NCBI GenBank assembly: GCA_903879335.1
Contig: CAIRLC010000044.1
Coordinates: 154,442 to 218,441, forward strand
Direction of reading: 5' to 3'
From: an uncultured Pseudomonadota bacterium
Lineage (GTDB): Bacteria > Pseudomonadota > Gammaproteobacteria > Steroidobacterales > Steroidobacteraceae
Length of the DNA: 64,000 nucleotides
The notes under the pieces are model-generated. The model was not told the origin of the DNA, ran no database searches, and saw only the letters and a list, made by a program, of their open reading frames with translations. Positions 17,501 to 27,044 of this stretch are shown piece after piece. The number at the start of each line of letters is the position of its first letter. Position 1 is the stretch's first letter. Position numbers and translations under genes: made by a program.

Positions 17501-19057
17501 TTATACCGGGCGAAGGTCACGAGGCCTGAGACCCATGAGCCAAAGCACCGCGCCATAAATAAATGCCCCGCCAAGGACACAAGCGGTCAAGCGACCGACG
17601 CGGATTAAGGCCGACCACTGCGTCCAAGTATCCCAAGCGCCGGCGGCCCACCACAAAAATAGAGCCATCGCCACATTCGCTAAAAGCAACTGCAGGCCGA
17701 GACGCTTCCACAGCGGGCTCGGCCGGTAGATACCACTCGCACGGAGCCCACGGTAGAGCAGCCAACAGTTTACGTAAGCGCCGATACCCGATGAAAGCGC
17801 CAATATCGCATGTGGAATCGGCGCACCAAAGTAAGCCGCCGGCACTACGACCACAAGGTCAAACAGTATAGCCACCGATAGCGCTGTAATACCGATACGC
17901 ACAGGTGTTCGGGTGTCTTGGCGAGCCGTGTAACCAGGCAATAACACCTTGACGAGGCTCAGCCCCATCAAGCCCGCAGCGTTCGACATCAGCGCGTAAG
18001 CGCTCATGAGAACGTCGTGGCTGCCGAATCGACCGTAGCCGTTGATGGTCGCAATGAGAGGGCCGGCCAAGACAAAAAGCGCAACCGAGGCTGGCAGCGA
18101 GATCACTGAGGTCAGGCGAAGCGCCCAATCCAACGTGCCGTTAAATCGCTCCGGCGACTCCTCAGAATGATGGACGGAAAGCCCGGGCAATATGACCGTA
18201 GCCAGCGCGATCGAGAATACGCCCATCGGAAATTCAGCAAGGCGAACTGCGTAATACATCCACGTCAGGCTACCGGTGACGAAAAATGAAGCGATCCAGG
18301 TATCCAGCAATTGGGCAATCTGGGCCACCGAAGAGCCAAAAATACCTGGCAGCATTAATGTCGCGATTCGCCTGACACCCTCATGCGCATACCGCCATCG
18401 CGGCCAACTGAGCAACCCTAAGCGACTCAACCCGCGAAATTGCGCCACGAGTTGTAAGACGCCTGCGACAAAGACCCCGATGGATAGCGTCACGCCTGGA
18501 TTCGACGAATGCGGCGCGAGCCACGCGGCAAAAACAATCATGACGATGTTCAGAATGACCGGGTTAAAAGCCGCCGTGCCAAATTTGCCGTAGCTATTCA
18601 GCACCCCTGAACCGAGCGCCGTCAGTGAGATAAAAAAGATATACGGGAAGGTCCAACGCAGCATCTGCGCCGCGAGATCGAGCCTCCCGCCAGCTCCTTC
18701 AAATCCAGGCGCGAAGAAAACAATAAGCACAGGCGCCGCGACCACGCCAATTGCCGTGATCAGGAATAAGACCCAACCAAGGGTGCCCATGACACCCGCA
18801 ACCAGAGCATCGACCTCGTCGTGACTGCGTTTGACGCGATATTCGTTGACTACGGGCACAAAGGCCTGTGAAAACGCACCCTCACCGGTGATCCGCCGCA
18901 GAAAATTGGGGATCTTGAACGCCACAATGAAGGCATCCATCAATGGCCCCGCGCCAAACATGCGCGAATAGACCATGTCGCGAGCCATGCCAGTCACCCT
19001 GGATAGCAGGGTCATGGCGCCCACAATCGACGTATTTCGAAGGAAATTGCCCTTCAT
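17501..19057 (-). CDS. murJ: Lipid II flippase MurJ
   Basis: A 518-residue polytopic inner-membrane protein of the MOP superfamily with about 14 hydrophobic segments. It shows the MurJ N-terminus SIVGAMTLLSRVTGMARDM, the FLRRITGEGAFSQAFVPV motif with conserved Arg and Glu, and FPMGVFSIALATVILPGLS. It translocates lipid-linked peptidoglycan precursors. It is divergent from rpsT, as in many gammaproteobacteria, and may cotranscribe with ribF. Confidence 0.95.
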   Translation of the reverse strand: MKGNFLRNTSIVGAMTLLSRVTGMARDMVYSRMFGAGPLMDAFIVAFKIPNFLRRITGEGAFSQAFVPVVNEYRVKRSHDEVDALVAGVMGTLGWVLFLITAIGVVAAPVLIVFFAPGFEGAGGRLDLAAQMLRWTFPYIFFISLTALGSGVLNSYGKFGTAAFNPVILNIVMIVFAAWLAPHSSNPGVTLSIGVFVAGVLQLVAQFRGLSRLGLLSWPRWRYAHEGVRRIATLMLPGIFGSSVAQIAQLLDTWIASFFVTGSLTWMYYAVRLAEFPMGVFSIALATVILPGLSVHHSEESPERFNGTLDWALRLTSVISLPASVALFVLAGPLIATINGYGRFGSHDVLMSAYALMSNAAGLMGLSLVKVLLPGYTARQDTRTPVRIGITALSVAILFDLVVVVPAAYFGAPIPHAILALSSGIGAYVNCWLLYRGLRASGIYRPSPLWKRLGLQLLLANVAMALFLWWAAGAWDTWTQWSALIRVGRLTACVLGGAFIYGAVLWLMGLRPRDLRPV

Positions 19058-19132
19058 CGACCATTTTCCGGGGTTGAAGGGCCGAACTATACCGGCCAGA
19101 GCCTACTTTCGCCGAATAATGCGCAGGAAAAA

Positions 19133-19161
19133 TTGACACAAAAACAAAGGTTCCGCAAAAT
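19133..19161 (+). promoter_or_regulatory. Predicted sigma-70 promoter of rpsT
   Basis: TTGACA at 19133-19138, a 17-bp spacer, then CAAAAT at 19156-19161 (four of six matches to TATAAT). It lies 43 bases upstream of the rpsT start in the murJ/rpsT divergent gap. Confidence 0.6.
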
Positions 19162-19204
19162 AGCGGGCTCAGTAACCAAATTACTTTCTTTCGGAGCTCG
19201 TCCC

Positions 19205-19471
19205 TTGGCCAATATCAAGTCCGCAGAGAAGCGCGCCGCTCAGGACGTCGCTCGTCGCGCGCATAACAATACCCTGCGTTCGAAGATGCGCACCGCCATC
19301 AAGAAGGCTCGCGTCGCCATCGCTACCGGTTCGAAGGACACGGCCGAAGCTGCCCTGAAGGTCGCGACCCCAGTCATCGACTCGATGGTCAACAAAGGCA
19401 TCGTGCACCGCAACACTGCGGCGCGTCACAAGAGCCGCCTGACGGCCCTCGTGAAGGGTCTGGGCGCCTAA
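19205..19471 (+). CDS. rpsT: 30S ribosomal protein S20, TTG start
   Basis: An 88-residue basic ribosomal protein that binds 16S rRNA. The frame is open further upstream, but the S20 N-terminus ANIKSAEKRAAQ fixes the start at TTG 19205, preceded by GGAG at 19193-19196. E. coli rpsT also uses a UUG start, where weak initiation permits autogenous control. The same is likely here. The protein ends in SRLTALVKGLGA, typical of the family, and a strong terminator follows. Confidence 0.95.
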   Translation: MANIKSAEKRAAQDVARRAHNNTLRSKMRTAIKKARVAIATGSKDTAEAALKVATPVIDSMVNKGIVHRNTAARHKSRLTALVKGLGA

Positions 19472-19502
19472 AAGGCTGCCTTCCCTCACGGGAATCCAGA
19501 AG

Positions 19503-19532
19503 CGGGCCGGCTAGACCGGCCCGTTTTCCTTT
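19503..19532 (+). terminator. Rho-independent terminator of rpsT
   Basis: Inverted repeat CGGGCCGG-CTAG-ACCGGCCCG followed by TTTTCCTTT, 30 bases after the rpsT stop. It separates rpsT from the convergent obgE end. Confidence 0.88.
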
Positions 19533-20579
19533 CTAGGGGTTGCTGCGCGCAGCCTCGGCAGCATCGGAGTCGATTTCCTCGATTCGGGTCATCAAGGCTT
19601 CGCATAACTCGCGAGTGCCGGCACCTGTTGCCGCCGAAATGCGGAAGACCGGGCCTTTAAATCTCAATCGCCGAACAATATCCCGGCAGAGCTTGTCACC
19701 CTCATCGGGAGGCAAGAGATCCAGCTTGTTGAGAATGAGCCAACGCTCGCGGGCCCATAAGGTCTTACTGAACTTCTTCAACTCCGCGACGATTGAACGC
19801 GCGTCGGTCACCGGATCCGCGTCGGGATCGGGTGGCATGACATCGACCAAGTGCAACAGCACGCGGGTTCTCTGGAGGTGCTTAAGGAAGCGAATCCCAA
19901 GTCCAGCCCCATCGGCTGCGCCTTCAATAAGTCCTGGAATATCCGCCATCACAAAGCTACGGCTCATCCCAACACTCACCACCCCGAGATTGGGATGGAG
20001 CGTGGTGAAGGGATAGTCTGCGACTTTGGGCCTTGCCGCCGAAACTGAACGGATCAGCGTGGACTTGCCGGCATTGGGAAGACCCAGCAGACCGACATCC
20101 GCGATGACACGCATTTCCAAGCGCAAGGTGCGATTTTCACCCGGCAGTCCAGGCATCGATTTGCGCGGTGCTCGGTTAGTACTCGACTTGAATCGAGCAT
20201 TACCCCAACCACCCTTGCCGCCCCGCGCGACCAAAACGGTATCCCCGTCGTTCAGCAGGTCCCCAAGCTGTTCTTGGGTATCTTCGTCTATGACTGTCGT
20301 CCCTACAGGAACGATGACGAACAAATCGTCGCCACCGCGCCCGGTGCAGTCATTGCTAGTACCCGCCTCGCCGGACTGCGCTTTGAACGTGCGCTGATAA
20401 CGAAAATCAGCAAGCGTATTAATCCCGGCCTGGGCCCGTAAATAAACGGTACCCCCTAGGCCACCGTCACCGCCATCCGGACCCCCGAAAGGGATAAATT
20501 TTTCGCGTCGGAAACTAAGGCAGCCACGGCCACCGTGACCGGCTTGCACCCGAACGAGGGCTTCGTCAACGAATCTCAT
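19533..20579 (-). CDS. obgE: GTPase ObgE/CgtA
   Basis: A 348-residue Obg GTPase with the glycine-rich Obg fold (RRGKF-type start: [19 protein letters not shown]) and a G domain with GLPNAGKST (G1), DIPGLIEGA (G3) and LNKLDLL (G4). It acts in 50S ribosome assembly and stringent-response related control. It lies downstream of rplU-rpmA as in most bacteria, but a hairpin separates it from rpmA, so part of its expression probably comes from its own promoter. Confidence 0.96.
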   Translation of the reverse strand: MRFVDEALVRVQAGHGGRGCLSFRREKFIPFGGPDGGDGGLGGTVYLRAQAGINTLADFRYQRTFKAQSGEAGTSNDCTGRGGDDLFVIVPVGTTVIDEDTQEQLGDLLNDGDTVLVARGGKGGWGNARFKSSTNRAPRKSMPGLPGENRTLRLEMRVIADVGLLGLPNAGKSTLIRSVSAARPKVADYPFTTLHPNLGVVSVGMSRSFVMADIPGLIEGAADGAGLGIRFLKHLQRTRVLLHLVDVMPPDPDADPVTDARSIVAELKKFSKTLWARERWLILNKLDLLPPDEGDKLCRDIVRRLRFKGPVFRISAATGAGTRELCEALMTRIEEIDSDAAEAARSNP

Positions 20580-20635
20580 GGGAGCACTCTACGCCTAAGT
20601 TGAGCCGGCTGCGCCGACGGGGAACCCACAAACGA

Positions 20636-20659
20636 AAACCCCGGCCGTAGCCGGGGTTT
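20636..20659 (-). terminator. Hairpin terminator between rpmA and obgE
   Basis: A 10-bp stem (AAACCCCGGC / GCCGGGGTTT) with a 4-base loop. In the minus direction it is followed by a short T-run, and it is symmetrical enough to work both ways. It probably attenuates rpmA read-through into obgE. Confidence 0.7.
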
Positions 20660-20683
20660 CCAGACCATCGTCGCTACGTCTCG

Positions 20684-20941
20684 TTATTCTGAGACGACGC
20701 TGACGAAAGTCCGGCGCTCAGCGCCCTTCTTGGCGAAGGCCACTTTGCCCGGGGTCAACGCAAAAAGCGTGTGGTCCGTGCCAATCCCGACATTGTCGCC
20801 GGCCTTGAACAAGGTGCCGCGCTGACGAACCAGAATGTTGCCGGCGAGCACCTGCTCACCGCCAAACTTCTTTACGCCAAGACGCTTCGACTGCGAATCG
20901 CGACCGTTCTTAGTAGAGCCGCCTGCTTTCTTATGTGCCAT
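20684..20941 (-). CDS. rpmA: 50S ribosomal protein L27
   Basis: An 85-residue protein starting [16 protein letters not shown], the flexible N-terminus that reaches the peptidyl transferase centre. It then has [19 protein letters not shown] and VRQRGT. It follows rplU after 28 bases in the usual order. Confidence 0.97.
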   Translation of the reverse strand: MAHKKAGGSTKNGRDSQSKRLGVKKFGGEQVLAGNILVRQRGTLFKAGDNVGIGTDHTLFALTPGKVAFAKKGAERRTFVSVVSE

Positions 20942-20969
20942 TTCGAATGACTCCTAAACCGAATCCAAA

Positions 20970-21281
20970 TCAACCGCTGATCGCCGTCACCTTGATCTCG
21001 GTGTACGGCTGGCGGTGGGTGCCCTGACGCAGGTAGTGCTTGCGGCGGCGGAATTTCACGATGCGGACCTTGTCGGCCTTGCCGTGCGACTGCACCGTAG
21101 CGGTGACCTTGGCGCCGGCAACAAGCGGCTTACCAATCTTGACGTCAGCGCCTTCGCCAACGACCAAAATGTCGCCGAACTCGACCGTGGCGCCGGCATC
21201 GGCCGGGAGCTTCTCAATACGAAGGACCGAGCCCTCGTTCACGCGGTATTGCTTACCGCCGGTTTGAATGACCGCGAACAT
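20970..21281 (-). CDS. rplU: 50S ribosomal protein L21
   Basis: A 103-residue protein with the L21 pattern [14 protein letters not shown] at the start and [21 protein letters not shown] near the end, which binds 23S rRNA. It is the first gene of rplU-rpmA and is divergent from ispB. A GGGGTC-TTGC-GACCCC hairpin lies in its leader (21302-21317), of unknown significance. Confidence 0.97.
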   Translation of the reverse strand: MFAVIQTGGKQYRVNEGSVLRIEKLPADAGATVEFGDILVVGEGADVKIGKPLVAGAKVTATVQSHGKADKVRIVKFRRRKHYLRQGTHRQPYTEIKVTAISG

Positions 21282-21453
21282 GTTCCGTTACACCTCGAAA
21301 GGGGGTCTTGCGACCCCATGCGACCTGACCCCACGGCCGGTCTTGGGAATCGCGAATTCTAAAGATTGCGGAGGGTTGCGTCAAACCCAGTCTTCATATC
21401 CGATTCAATACCTCGTCAAGTGGGTTCCAGAATCAGGTACCATCCGCGCCCGG

Positions 21454-22440
21454 ATGAGCGGAAAAACACAAGAACTTCTTGAAATACGGGCACCTGTAAG
21501 CGATGACCTCGTCGCTGCAGACGCCGTCGTGCGCCGTGAATTGGCCAGCGACGTGGTCCTAGTCAACCAGATCGCCGAATATATCATTGGCGCCGGCGGC
21601 AAACGTCTCCGCCCATTGCTGACGCTGTTAGCCGCCCGGGCGGCTGGCGCACCCATCGGCGGGGACCACGTCATCGGTTCGATCATCATTGAATTCATCC
21701 ACACCGCCACCCTACTCCATGACGACGTGGTGGATGGTTCTGGACAGAGACGAGGTCGGTCAACAGCCAACGCAGTTTTTGGCAATTCCGCCAGCGTATT
21801 GGTCGGTGACTTTTTATACTCTCGCGCCTTCCAGATGATGGTTCACCTCGGTCACCCACGCATCATGGCGATTATGGCTGACGCCACTAATATCATCGCT
21901 GAAGGCGAAGTCTTGCAGCTGATGAATGCCGGCGATCCGGATACCACCGAGGCGCGTTATCTCGACGTGATCTACCGCAAAACGGCACGGCTGTTCGAAG
22001 CGGGGGCGCAGATTGCAGGCGTTATCGCAGGAGCTGACACGGACATTGAAAACGCCCTCGCCCGCTATGGTCGACACCTGGGCAATGCCTTTCAGCTTGT
22101 TGATGATTCGCTCGATTATTTAGGTGATCCCGCAACCCGTGGCAAGAATGTTGGCGATGATCTCGCTGAGGGAAAACCAACTCTTCCAGTGATCTATGCC
22201 CTGCAGCATGGAACCGAGGAACAGCGCACACTTTTATATCGCGCGATCAGCGATGGCAGCCTTGATCAGATTGAAGCGGTCATTGCAGCGATTGAAACGT
22301 CCGGTGGGCTTGAGTACACTTCTCATCTCGCTCAAAGCGAAGTCGATCAGGCCCTTGTAGCGCTAGAACCACTACCCGAGTCGGTTCACAAAGAGGCGCT
22401 CAAGAAACTGGCGGCATTTGCGATAAGTCGGTCGTTCTGA
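21454..22440 (+). CDS. ispB: Octaprenyl (polyprenyl) diphosphate synthase
   Basis: A 328-residue trans-prenyltransferase making the quinone side chain. Both aspartate-rich motifs are present, LLHDDVVDGSGQRRG (DDxxD) and QLVDDSLDYLG. GAGGKRLRP binds the diphosphate. The frame stays open upstream to 21268, but the family start matches the ATG at 21454. It is divergent from rplU, a conserved gammaproteobacterial arrangement. Confidence 0.95.
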   Translation: MSGKTQELLEIRAPVSDDLVAADAVVRRELASDVVLVNQIAEYIIGAGGKRLRPLLTLLAARAAGAPIGGDHVIGSIIIEFIHTATLLHDDVVDGSGQRRGRSTANAVFGNSASVLVGDFLYSRAFQMMVHLGHPRIMAIMADATNIIAEGEVLQLMNAGDPDTTEARYLDVIYRKTARLFEAGAQIAGVIAGADTDIENALARYGRHLGNAFQLVDDSLDYLGDPATRGKNVGDDLAEGKPTLPVIYALQHGTEEQRTLLYRAISDGSLDQIEAVIAAIETSGGLEYTSHLAQSEVDQALVALEPLPESVHKEALKKLAAFAISRSF

Positions 22441-22458
22441 TCGATAGATCGCACATTT

Positions 22459-22535
22459 CGGGGTGTAGCTCAGCCTGGTAGAGCGCTACGTTCGGGACGT
22501 ATAGGTCGCAGGTTCGAATCCTGTCACCCCGACCA
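22459..22535 (+). tRNA. tRNA-Pro (anticodon CGG)
   Basis: A 77-nt cloverleaf with encoded CCA. The acceptor CGGGGTG pairs with CACCCCG, the anticodon loop is TTCGGGA (CGG, reading CCG), and the T arm is CGCAG-GTTCGAAT-CCTGT. It lies 18 bases downstream of ispB. Confidence 0.95.
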
Positions 22536-22663
22536 CTGATCTTGAATCAATTGATCAGCAAAATGCCGACTTGAGTGCAACGGTCGCTTAGGCGTCTTTT
22601 TCCCGTGCTTGCGCCCCAAAGATCAACTGGCGTTGAGTCGCAATCGGCGTGACTTCTGCGCAA

Positions 22664-22693
22664 TGACGGGCGGCGCGTTAGCGCCGCCCGTCA
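22664..22693. terminator. Perfect 13-bp hairpin between tRNA-Pro and the M13 peptidase gene
   Basis: TGACGGGCGGCGC-GTTA-GCGCCGCCCGTCA, with 13 perfect pairs and a 4-base loop. No T-run follows on either strand, so it may be a weak bidirectional terminator or an RNA-stability element for the convergent transcripts. Confidence 0.55.
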
Positions 22694-22721
22694 AATCCTG
22701 GCTCAACAACTGATATCACGC

Positions 22722-24767
22722 TTACCAAATGCGGCAACGATTCTCTCGAACCATCGGCTGCCCCTTTCGGCATGAGAATGCGCGCTCAAATTCCGGCATG
22801 TTGGCGACTAGCCCGTTCACCCGGTAACGGCCAGGAGAGTGTGGATCCGTCCGTGCCTGGAGCCGATCGTTTTCGGGCCTTGTGTTCTCACAGGCCCATT
22901 GGGCATTGCCAACAAAGAAGCGTTGGTCTGGGGTCAGTCCATCCACATTTGGCGGACTCGTGCCGGCAACCTGCCCCTTCCACGCGTTATACGCCAGAAT
23001 GAGACCTCCCAAATCGGCGACGTCTTCGCCCAGCGTCAGTCGGCTGTTGATGTGTATCTCGTCCACCACAACGTATTGCGCGTATTGATCGACGATACAT
23101 TGAGCGCGTTCATCAAAAGCCTTCGAATCTGCACTTGTCCACCAGTCACGCAAATTGCCCTTCGCATCAAATTGCCGACCCTCGTCGTCAAAACCATGCG
23201 TCAATTCGTGCCCGATTGTCCCACCCGTATCTCCATAATTCGGCGCGTCATCGAGCGCCGGATCGTACAGCGGAGGCTGCAAAACGCCGGCCGGAAAATT
23301 GATGTCATTCATTTGCGGGTCATAGTAGGCATTGACAGTCGGTGGCGTCATCATCCATTCCGTTCGGTCGAGCGGCTGGCCGATTTTCGACAACTGCCGA
23401 CGGATCTCAAATTTCGTCGCGCGATTAACGTTACCGAAATGATCATTGGGTCGCACTTCCAATGACGAATAGTCCCTCCATTTGTCGGGATATCCAATTT
23501 TATTCACCACAGAATCGAGCTTCGATAGCGCTTCTCGCTTGGTGGCTACACTCATCCAAGAAAGCGACTCAATATCGCGACGCATCTCGCCTTCAATTTG
23601 ACTCGTCATGCGCAATGTCGCCTGCTTCTGCTCGGAAGAAAATGCACGGGCGATGAATTCTCGGCCGAGCGCGTCGCCCAGTTTCTGATCAACCAGCGTT
23701 ACACATGTATTCCAACGCGGCTTCTCTTCAGTCTGGCCTCGCAAAGTCTTCCCATAAAAATGGAAATTCTCTCGGCGAAACGCTGCAGATAGATTGGGCG
23801 CTGCACCGCGAAGCACGTGCCACCGCAGATAGGTCGCGAGATCCGAGTGCGACTGTTCGCCTAACACTCGATCGAATGCGCGAATGAATTTGGGCTGAGT
23901 GACCGTCACCTCCCGAATTGAACCAAGGCCGACCGCTGAGAAATATTCCGCCCAATCAAAATGCGGGCTCAAGCGCTGTAGCGCTGCAACCGTCATCCGG
24001 TGGTTCAGCTTCCGGGGATCACGCAGTTCGACGCGGGTAAGTGAAGCCGCGGCGAGTTGAGATTCGATTCGCATGACAATGAGCGAATGCCGGCGAGCTT
24101 CGACAGCACCTTCCCCTGACATCGCAAACATTCGCGACATGTGATCAACATATTCGTCACGTAGATGTTGCGAGTGATCGTCCTTAGACAGGTAGTAGTC
24201 ACGATCCGGCAGACCAAGGCCACTAGCAGTCACAAAGGCCATAACCCGCGAAGAGTCGCTAAAGTCCTGCGCCGCCTCTAAAGCGAAGAAAACGTTTCCA
24301 GACCCGCCTAGATGGAGATTTGCCATGAGTGATGGCAACCGTCGTAGCGAAATACCCGACGACAATGCGCCAAGTTCAGATTGCACCGGCGTGAGACCCG
24401 CTTGATTGATCGCCGCCTCATCAAGGCATGCACCATAAAAATCACCAATCTTTTGGAGGTTCTCCCCCCTTGAAACAGCGGAACTCGCAGACTCCAAGAT
24501 TGTTTTTAAAAATCCAAGATTGTCGTGATGCAACTTCGCGTAGACGCTCCATGCGGCCTGATCGGCAGGTATGGGATTATTTTTACGCCATCCACCACAC
24601 GCATACTCGTAGAAATCCTCACAGGGATTCACCAAGCTATCCATCGATTGGACATCCAGGCTGGGCGTATATGGAATGGATGCGGGATTTGCATTGACCG
24701 GCGGGCACGCCGCTACAAGGGCGATGCAGGCAACCACAATTGCACGGAAATTATTCGTGATGCTCAT
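22722..24767 (-). CDS. M13 family (neprilysin-like) zinc metallopeptidase, exported
   Basis: About 681 residues. The ATG at 24767 has GGGGA upstream; a second ATG at 24779 is in frame. It has a signal peptide (hydrophobic VVACIALVAA, cleavage near VNA), then the M13 N-terminal domain and the catalytic domain with the zinc motif IGHELTHGFDDEGRQFD (HExxH). The third ligand is in GEDVADLGG, where the common N of ENVAD is D. The C-terminus is CRIW, the family's CxxW end. Such enzymes cleave peptides in the periplasm or at the surface. NAYYDPQMNDINFPAGVLQPP is the substrate-binding segment. It is not in an obvious operon. Confidence 0.92.
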   Translation of the reverse strand: MSITNNFRAIVVACIALVAACPPVNANPASIPYTPSLDVQSMDSLVNPCEDFYEYACGGWRKNNPIPADQAAWSVYAKLHHDNLGFLKTILESASSAVSRGENLQKIGDFYGACLDEAAINQAGLTPVQSELGALSSGISLRRLPSLMANLHLGGSGNVFFALEAAQDFSDSSRVMAFVTASGLGLPDRDYYLSKDDHSQHLRDEYVDHMSRMFAMSGEGAVEARRHSLIVMRIESQLAAASLTRVELRDPRKLNHRMTVAALQRLSPHFDWAEYFSAVGLGSIREVTVTQPKFIRAFDRVLGEQSHSDLATYLRWHVLRGAAPNLSAAFRRENFHFYGKTLRGQTEEKPRWNTCVTLVDQKLGDALGREFIARAFSSEQKQATLRMTSQIEGEMRRDIESLSWMSVATKREALSKLDSVVNKIGYPDKWRDYSSLEVRPNDHFGNVNRATKFEIRRQLSKIGQPLDRTEWMMTPPTVNAYYDPQMNDINFPAGVLQPPLYDPALDDAPNYGDTGGTIGHELTHGFDDEGRQFDAKGNLRDWWTSADSKAFDERAQCIVDQYAQYVVVDEIHINSRLTLGEDVADLGGLILAYNAWKGQVAGTSPPNVDGLTPDQRFFVGNAQWACENTRPENDRLQARTDPHSPGRYRVNGLVANMPEFERAFSCRKGQPMVRENRCRIW

Positions 24768-24880
24768 TCCGATCCCCATCTTTGACTAGAAATTCAGGCC
24801 AATGCTCGCCCGGAAGCTCGACATACGCAACCGCTGGACCATACCGCAGGTACAATGCCGCATCCAACCGCTAGGCAGAG

Positions 24881-25786
24881 ATGATGACAGCCCCGACGCG
24901 CCAACCCTTGGACTTACGGGCGACCGTGCTGATGTTGGTCCTATGCGTCATTTGGGGAGTCCAACAGGTCGTCATGAAAAGCATTGCTGTGGAGATCCCG
25001 CCACTGATGCAACTGTCGTTGCGCTTTGCGGGAGCCGCCGTCGTGTTCGGGTTCCTGTTGCTATCCCGTGAAGGCTGGGCCGGCTTTCGAGATGGGACCT
25101 TAGGTGCGGGACTCGGACTGGGCGTGTTGTTTTCCTGCGAGTTTATTGGCATCGGCCTCGCCGTAATGCACACGACGGCATCCCACACCACAGTATTTCT
25201 TTATTCGGCTCCGATCTTCACCGCACTCGGGGTGCAAGTTTTCCCCGAAGAGAGGCTGAGTCCGATTCAGTGGATAGGGGTTGGCATCGCGTTTGCAGGG
25301 ATTGTGGTCGCGTTCCTCGGCTATTCCGCCAAACCGGTCATCGAGATGATTGAGGGCGACCTGATTGCGGTGCTTGCCGGAGCCATTTGGGGCGCGAGTA
25401 ACGTCTGGCTACGGCGCACTCGCATCGGTAGCGCATCCACCTTCAAGACCGTCTTCTATCAAGTCTTTGTTGGCGCCATCCTGGTGGGACTTTATGCAGG
25501 CATTACCGGCCAGACTGGTATTCGTTGGACACCCACCGTCATAGTTGCAATGGTTTATCAGACGGTGGGCATTGCCGTCGTATCGTATTTGGTCTGGTTC
25601 TGGCTGTTGCGGCATTACTTGACCTCTCGTTTAATGCTTTTCTCCCTCATGACGCCGTTATTCGCAGTCGCCGGAGGTTGGGCGATTTTGGGCGAAGAGA
25701 TAGACCCGCGGTTCGCTTTGGGAACCGCTTTAGTGCTCGGCGGAATTTTCGCCGTTAATGCGCGTCAAATTTTTCAACGCACCTGA
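24881..25786 (+). CDS. EamA/DMT family transporter
   Basis: A 301-residue inner-membrane protein with ten predicted hydrophobic segments in two EamA repeats (WGVQQVVMK near residue 25; WGASNVWLRR near 170). It is a likely metabolite or amino-acid exporter. It is the first gene of a tightly spaced plus-strand operon: a Cys/Met lyase starts 12 bases later, followed by HyuA, a Baeyer-Villiger monooxygenase and a hydrolase. This suggests it exports a product or related amino acid of that pathway (inference). Confidence 0.85.
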   Translation: MMTAPTRQPLDLRATVLMLVLCVIWGVQQVVMKSIAVEIPPLMQLSLRFAGAAVVFGFLLLSREGWAGFRDGTLGAGLGLGVLFSCEFIGIGLAVMHTTASHTTVFLYSAPIFTALGVQVFPEERLSPIQWIGVGIAFAGIVVAFLGYSAKPVIEMIEGDLIAVLAGAIWGASNVWLRRTRIGSASTFKTVFYQVFVGAILVGLYAGITGQTGIRWTPTVIVAMVYQTVGIAVVSYLVWFWLLRHYLTSRLMLFSLMTPLFAVAGGWAILGEEIDPRFALGTALVLGGIFAVNARQIFQRT

Positions 25787-25798
25787 ATGGAATGAGCG

Positions 25799-26983
25799 AT
25801 GACTGAAAACAACGATTTAAAATTCGACACTCTGGCCGTATGGGCTGCCGAGGAAGGTCCTTTCCCTCACGGCGCCGCGGTCACTCCAATCTACAGTTCT
25901 TCGACATTCGCCCATGACAATTTGGATGAGTGGCATGCGGTTGCCACGGGTAGAAGCGCTGGCCATATTTATTCACGCAATAGCAACCCCACCCTCACCG
26001 TCCTTGAGCAAAAGATCGCACTACTGGACGGTACTCAAGCCGCCGCCGCATTCTCAACCGGCATGGCCGCAATAAGCTCTGCGCTTTTCGCGCTGTTGAG
26101 GCATGGCGATCGGGTTGTGAGTATCAGAGACTCGTACGGCGGTACGAACGTCTTGTTTGAGGAGTTCCTGCCTCGCTTCGGCATTAAGGTTACCCTGTGC
26201 GACACAACCGATTTTGAGCAAGCAGAGGCGGAAATCGCCAAGGGCTGCCAGTTGGTTTATCTCGAGACGCCCACCAACCCAACCTTAAAAATCGTAGACA
26301 TCGAGAGACTTTGCCGCGCGGCGAGCGCGGTTGGTGCGACGACCATTACCGACAACACCTTCGCCACCCCAGTGAACCAAAAGCCTGCAGCGCTCGGAAG
26401 CGATTTGGTACTGCACAGCGCGACGAAATTTCTCTCGGGCCACTCGGACGTTCTGGCAGGGGTCGTCTCTGGGCGGTCCGACCTGATGCGGAAAATCCAT
26501 CATTTCCGCGAGATTGCCGGGGCCACATTAAGCCCAGAGGGCGCGTATGCGGTGCTGCGAGGAATGAAGACGCTCGGATTGCGAATGGCCAGACACAACT
26601 CGAGCGCTCAACTGATCGCCGAGCATCTGCGACGGCACCCAAAGATCGTCGAAGTTTTGTATCCCGGCCTTTCCTCGCATCCCGGTCACGAGATCGCCAC
26701 TCGGCAGATGTCGGGGTTTGGTGGTGTACTTTCATTTGTACCGGTGGGTGGCGACCCAGCCCTGTCAACTGTACTGGACAGTTTACGACTGGCGCAGCGC
26801 GCGGCACACCTTGGTGGTGTCGCGACGACGGCGGGACCGCCCAAGGTCACCAGTCACGTCGAACTCACCGCCGAAGAGAGAGCACGTGCTGGTATCCCCG
26901 AGACTCTCATTCGATATTCCGTCGGCATCGAAGATCCAGCGGACTTACTCACCGATCTCGACGCGGCGTTAGCCCAAATCTGA
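25799..26983 (+). CDS. Cys/Met metabolism PLP-dependent enzyme (cystathionine gamma-synthase/lyase or methionine gamma-lyase family)
   Basis: A 394-residue PLP enzyme of the trans-sulfuration family. It contains the PLP-lysine motif LVLHSATKFLSGHSDVLAG, the N-terminal YSSSTFAHDNLDEW, ETPTNPTLKIVDI and SVGIEDPADLL. From sequence alone the beta/gamma elimination and replacement members cannot be told apart. No methionine-biosynthesis genes are adjacent and the operon looks catabolic, so a lyase releasing a thiol and a 2-oxo acid is plausible. Confidence 0.9.
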   Translation: MTENNDLKFDTLAVWAAEEGPFPHGAAVTPIYSSSTFAHDNLDEWHAVATGRSAGHIYSRNSNPTLTVLEQKIALLDGTQAAAAFSTGMAAISSALFALLRHGDRVVSIRDSYGGTNVLFEEFLPRFGIKVTLCDTTDFEQAEAEIAKGCQLVYLETPTNPTLKIVDIERLCRAASAVGATTITDNTFATPVNQKPAALGSDLVLHSATKFLSGHSDVLAGVVSGRSDLMRKIHHFREIAGATLSPEGAYAVLRGMKTLGLRMARHNSSAQLIAEHLRRHPKIVEVLYPGLSSHPGHEIATRQMSGFGGVLSFVPVGGDPALSTVLDSLRLAQRAAHLGGVATTAGPPKVTSHVELTAEERARAGIPETLIRYSVGIEDPADLLTDLDAALAQI

Positions 26984-27044
26984 GGCGCTGCTCCGTGACA
27001 CGCGTGTGATAGATTTCCGGCCCCGAACAGATAGACACGAAAGT

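Noticed and set aside
19133..19204. Extended N-terminus for ribosomal protein S20 from an upstream start
   Set aside because: The extension overlaps the predicted promoter and contains no family sequence; the TTG at 19205 has a ribosome-binding site and the conserved start.
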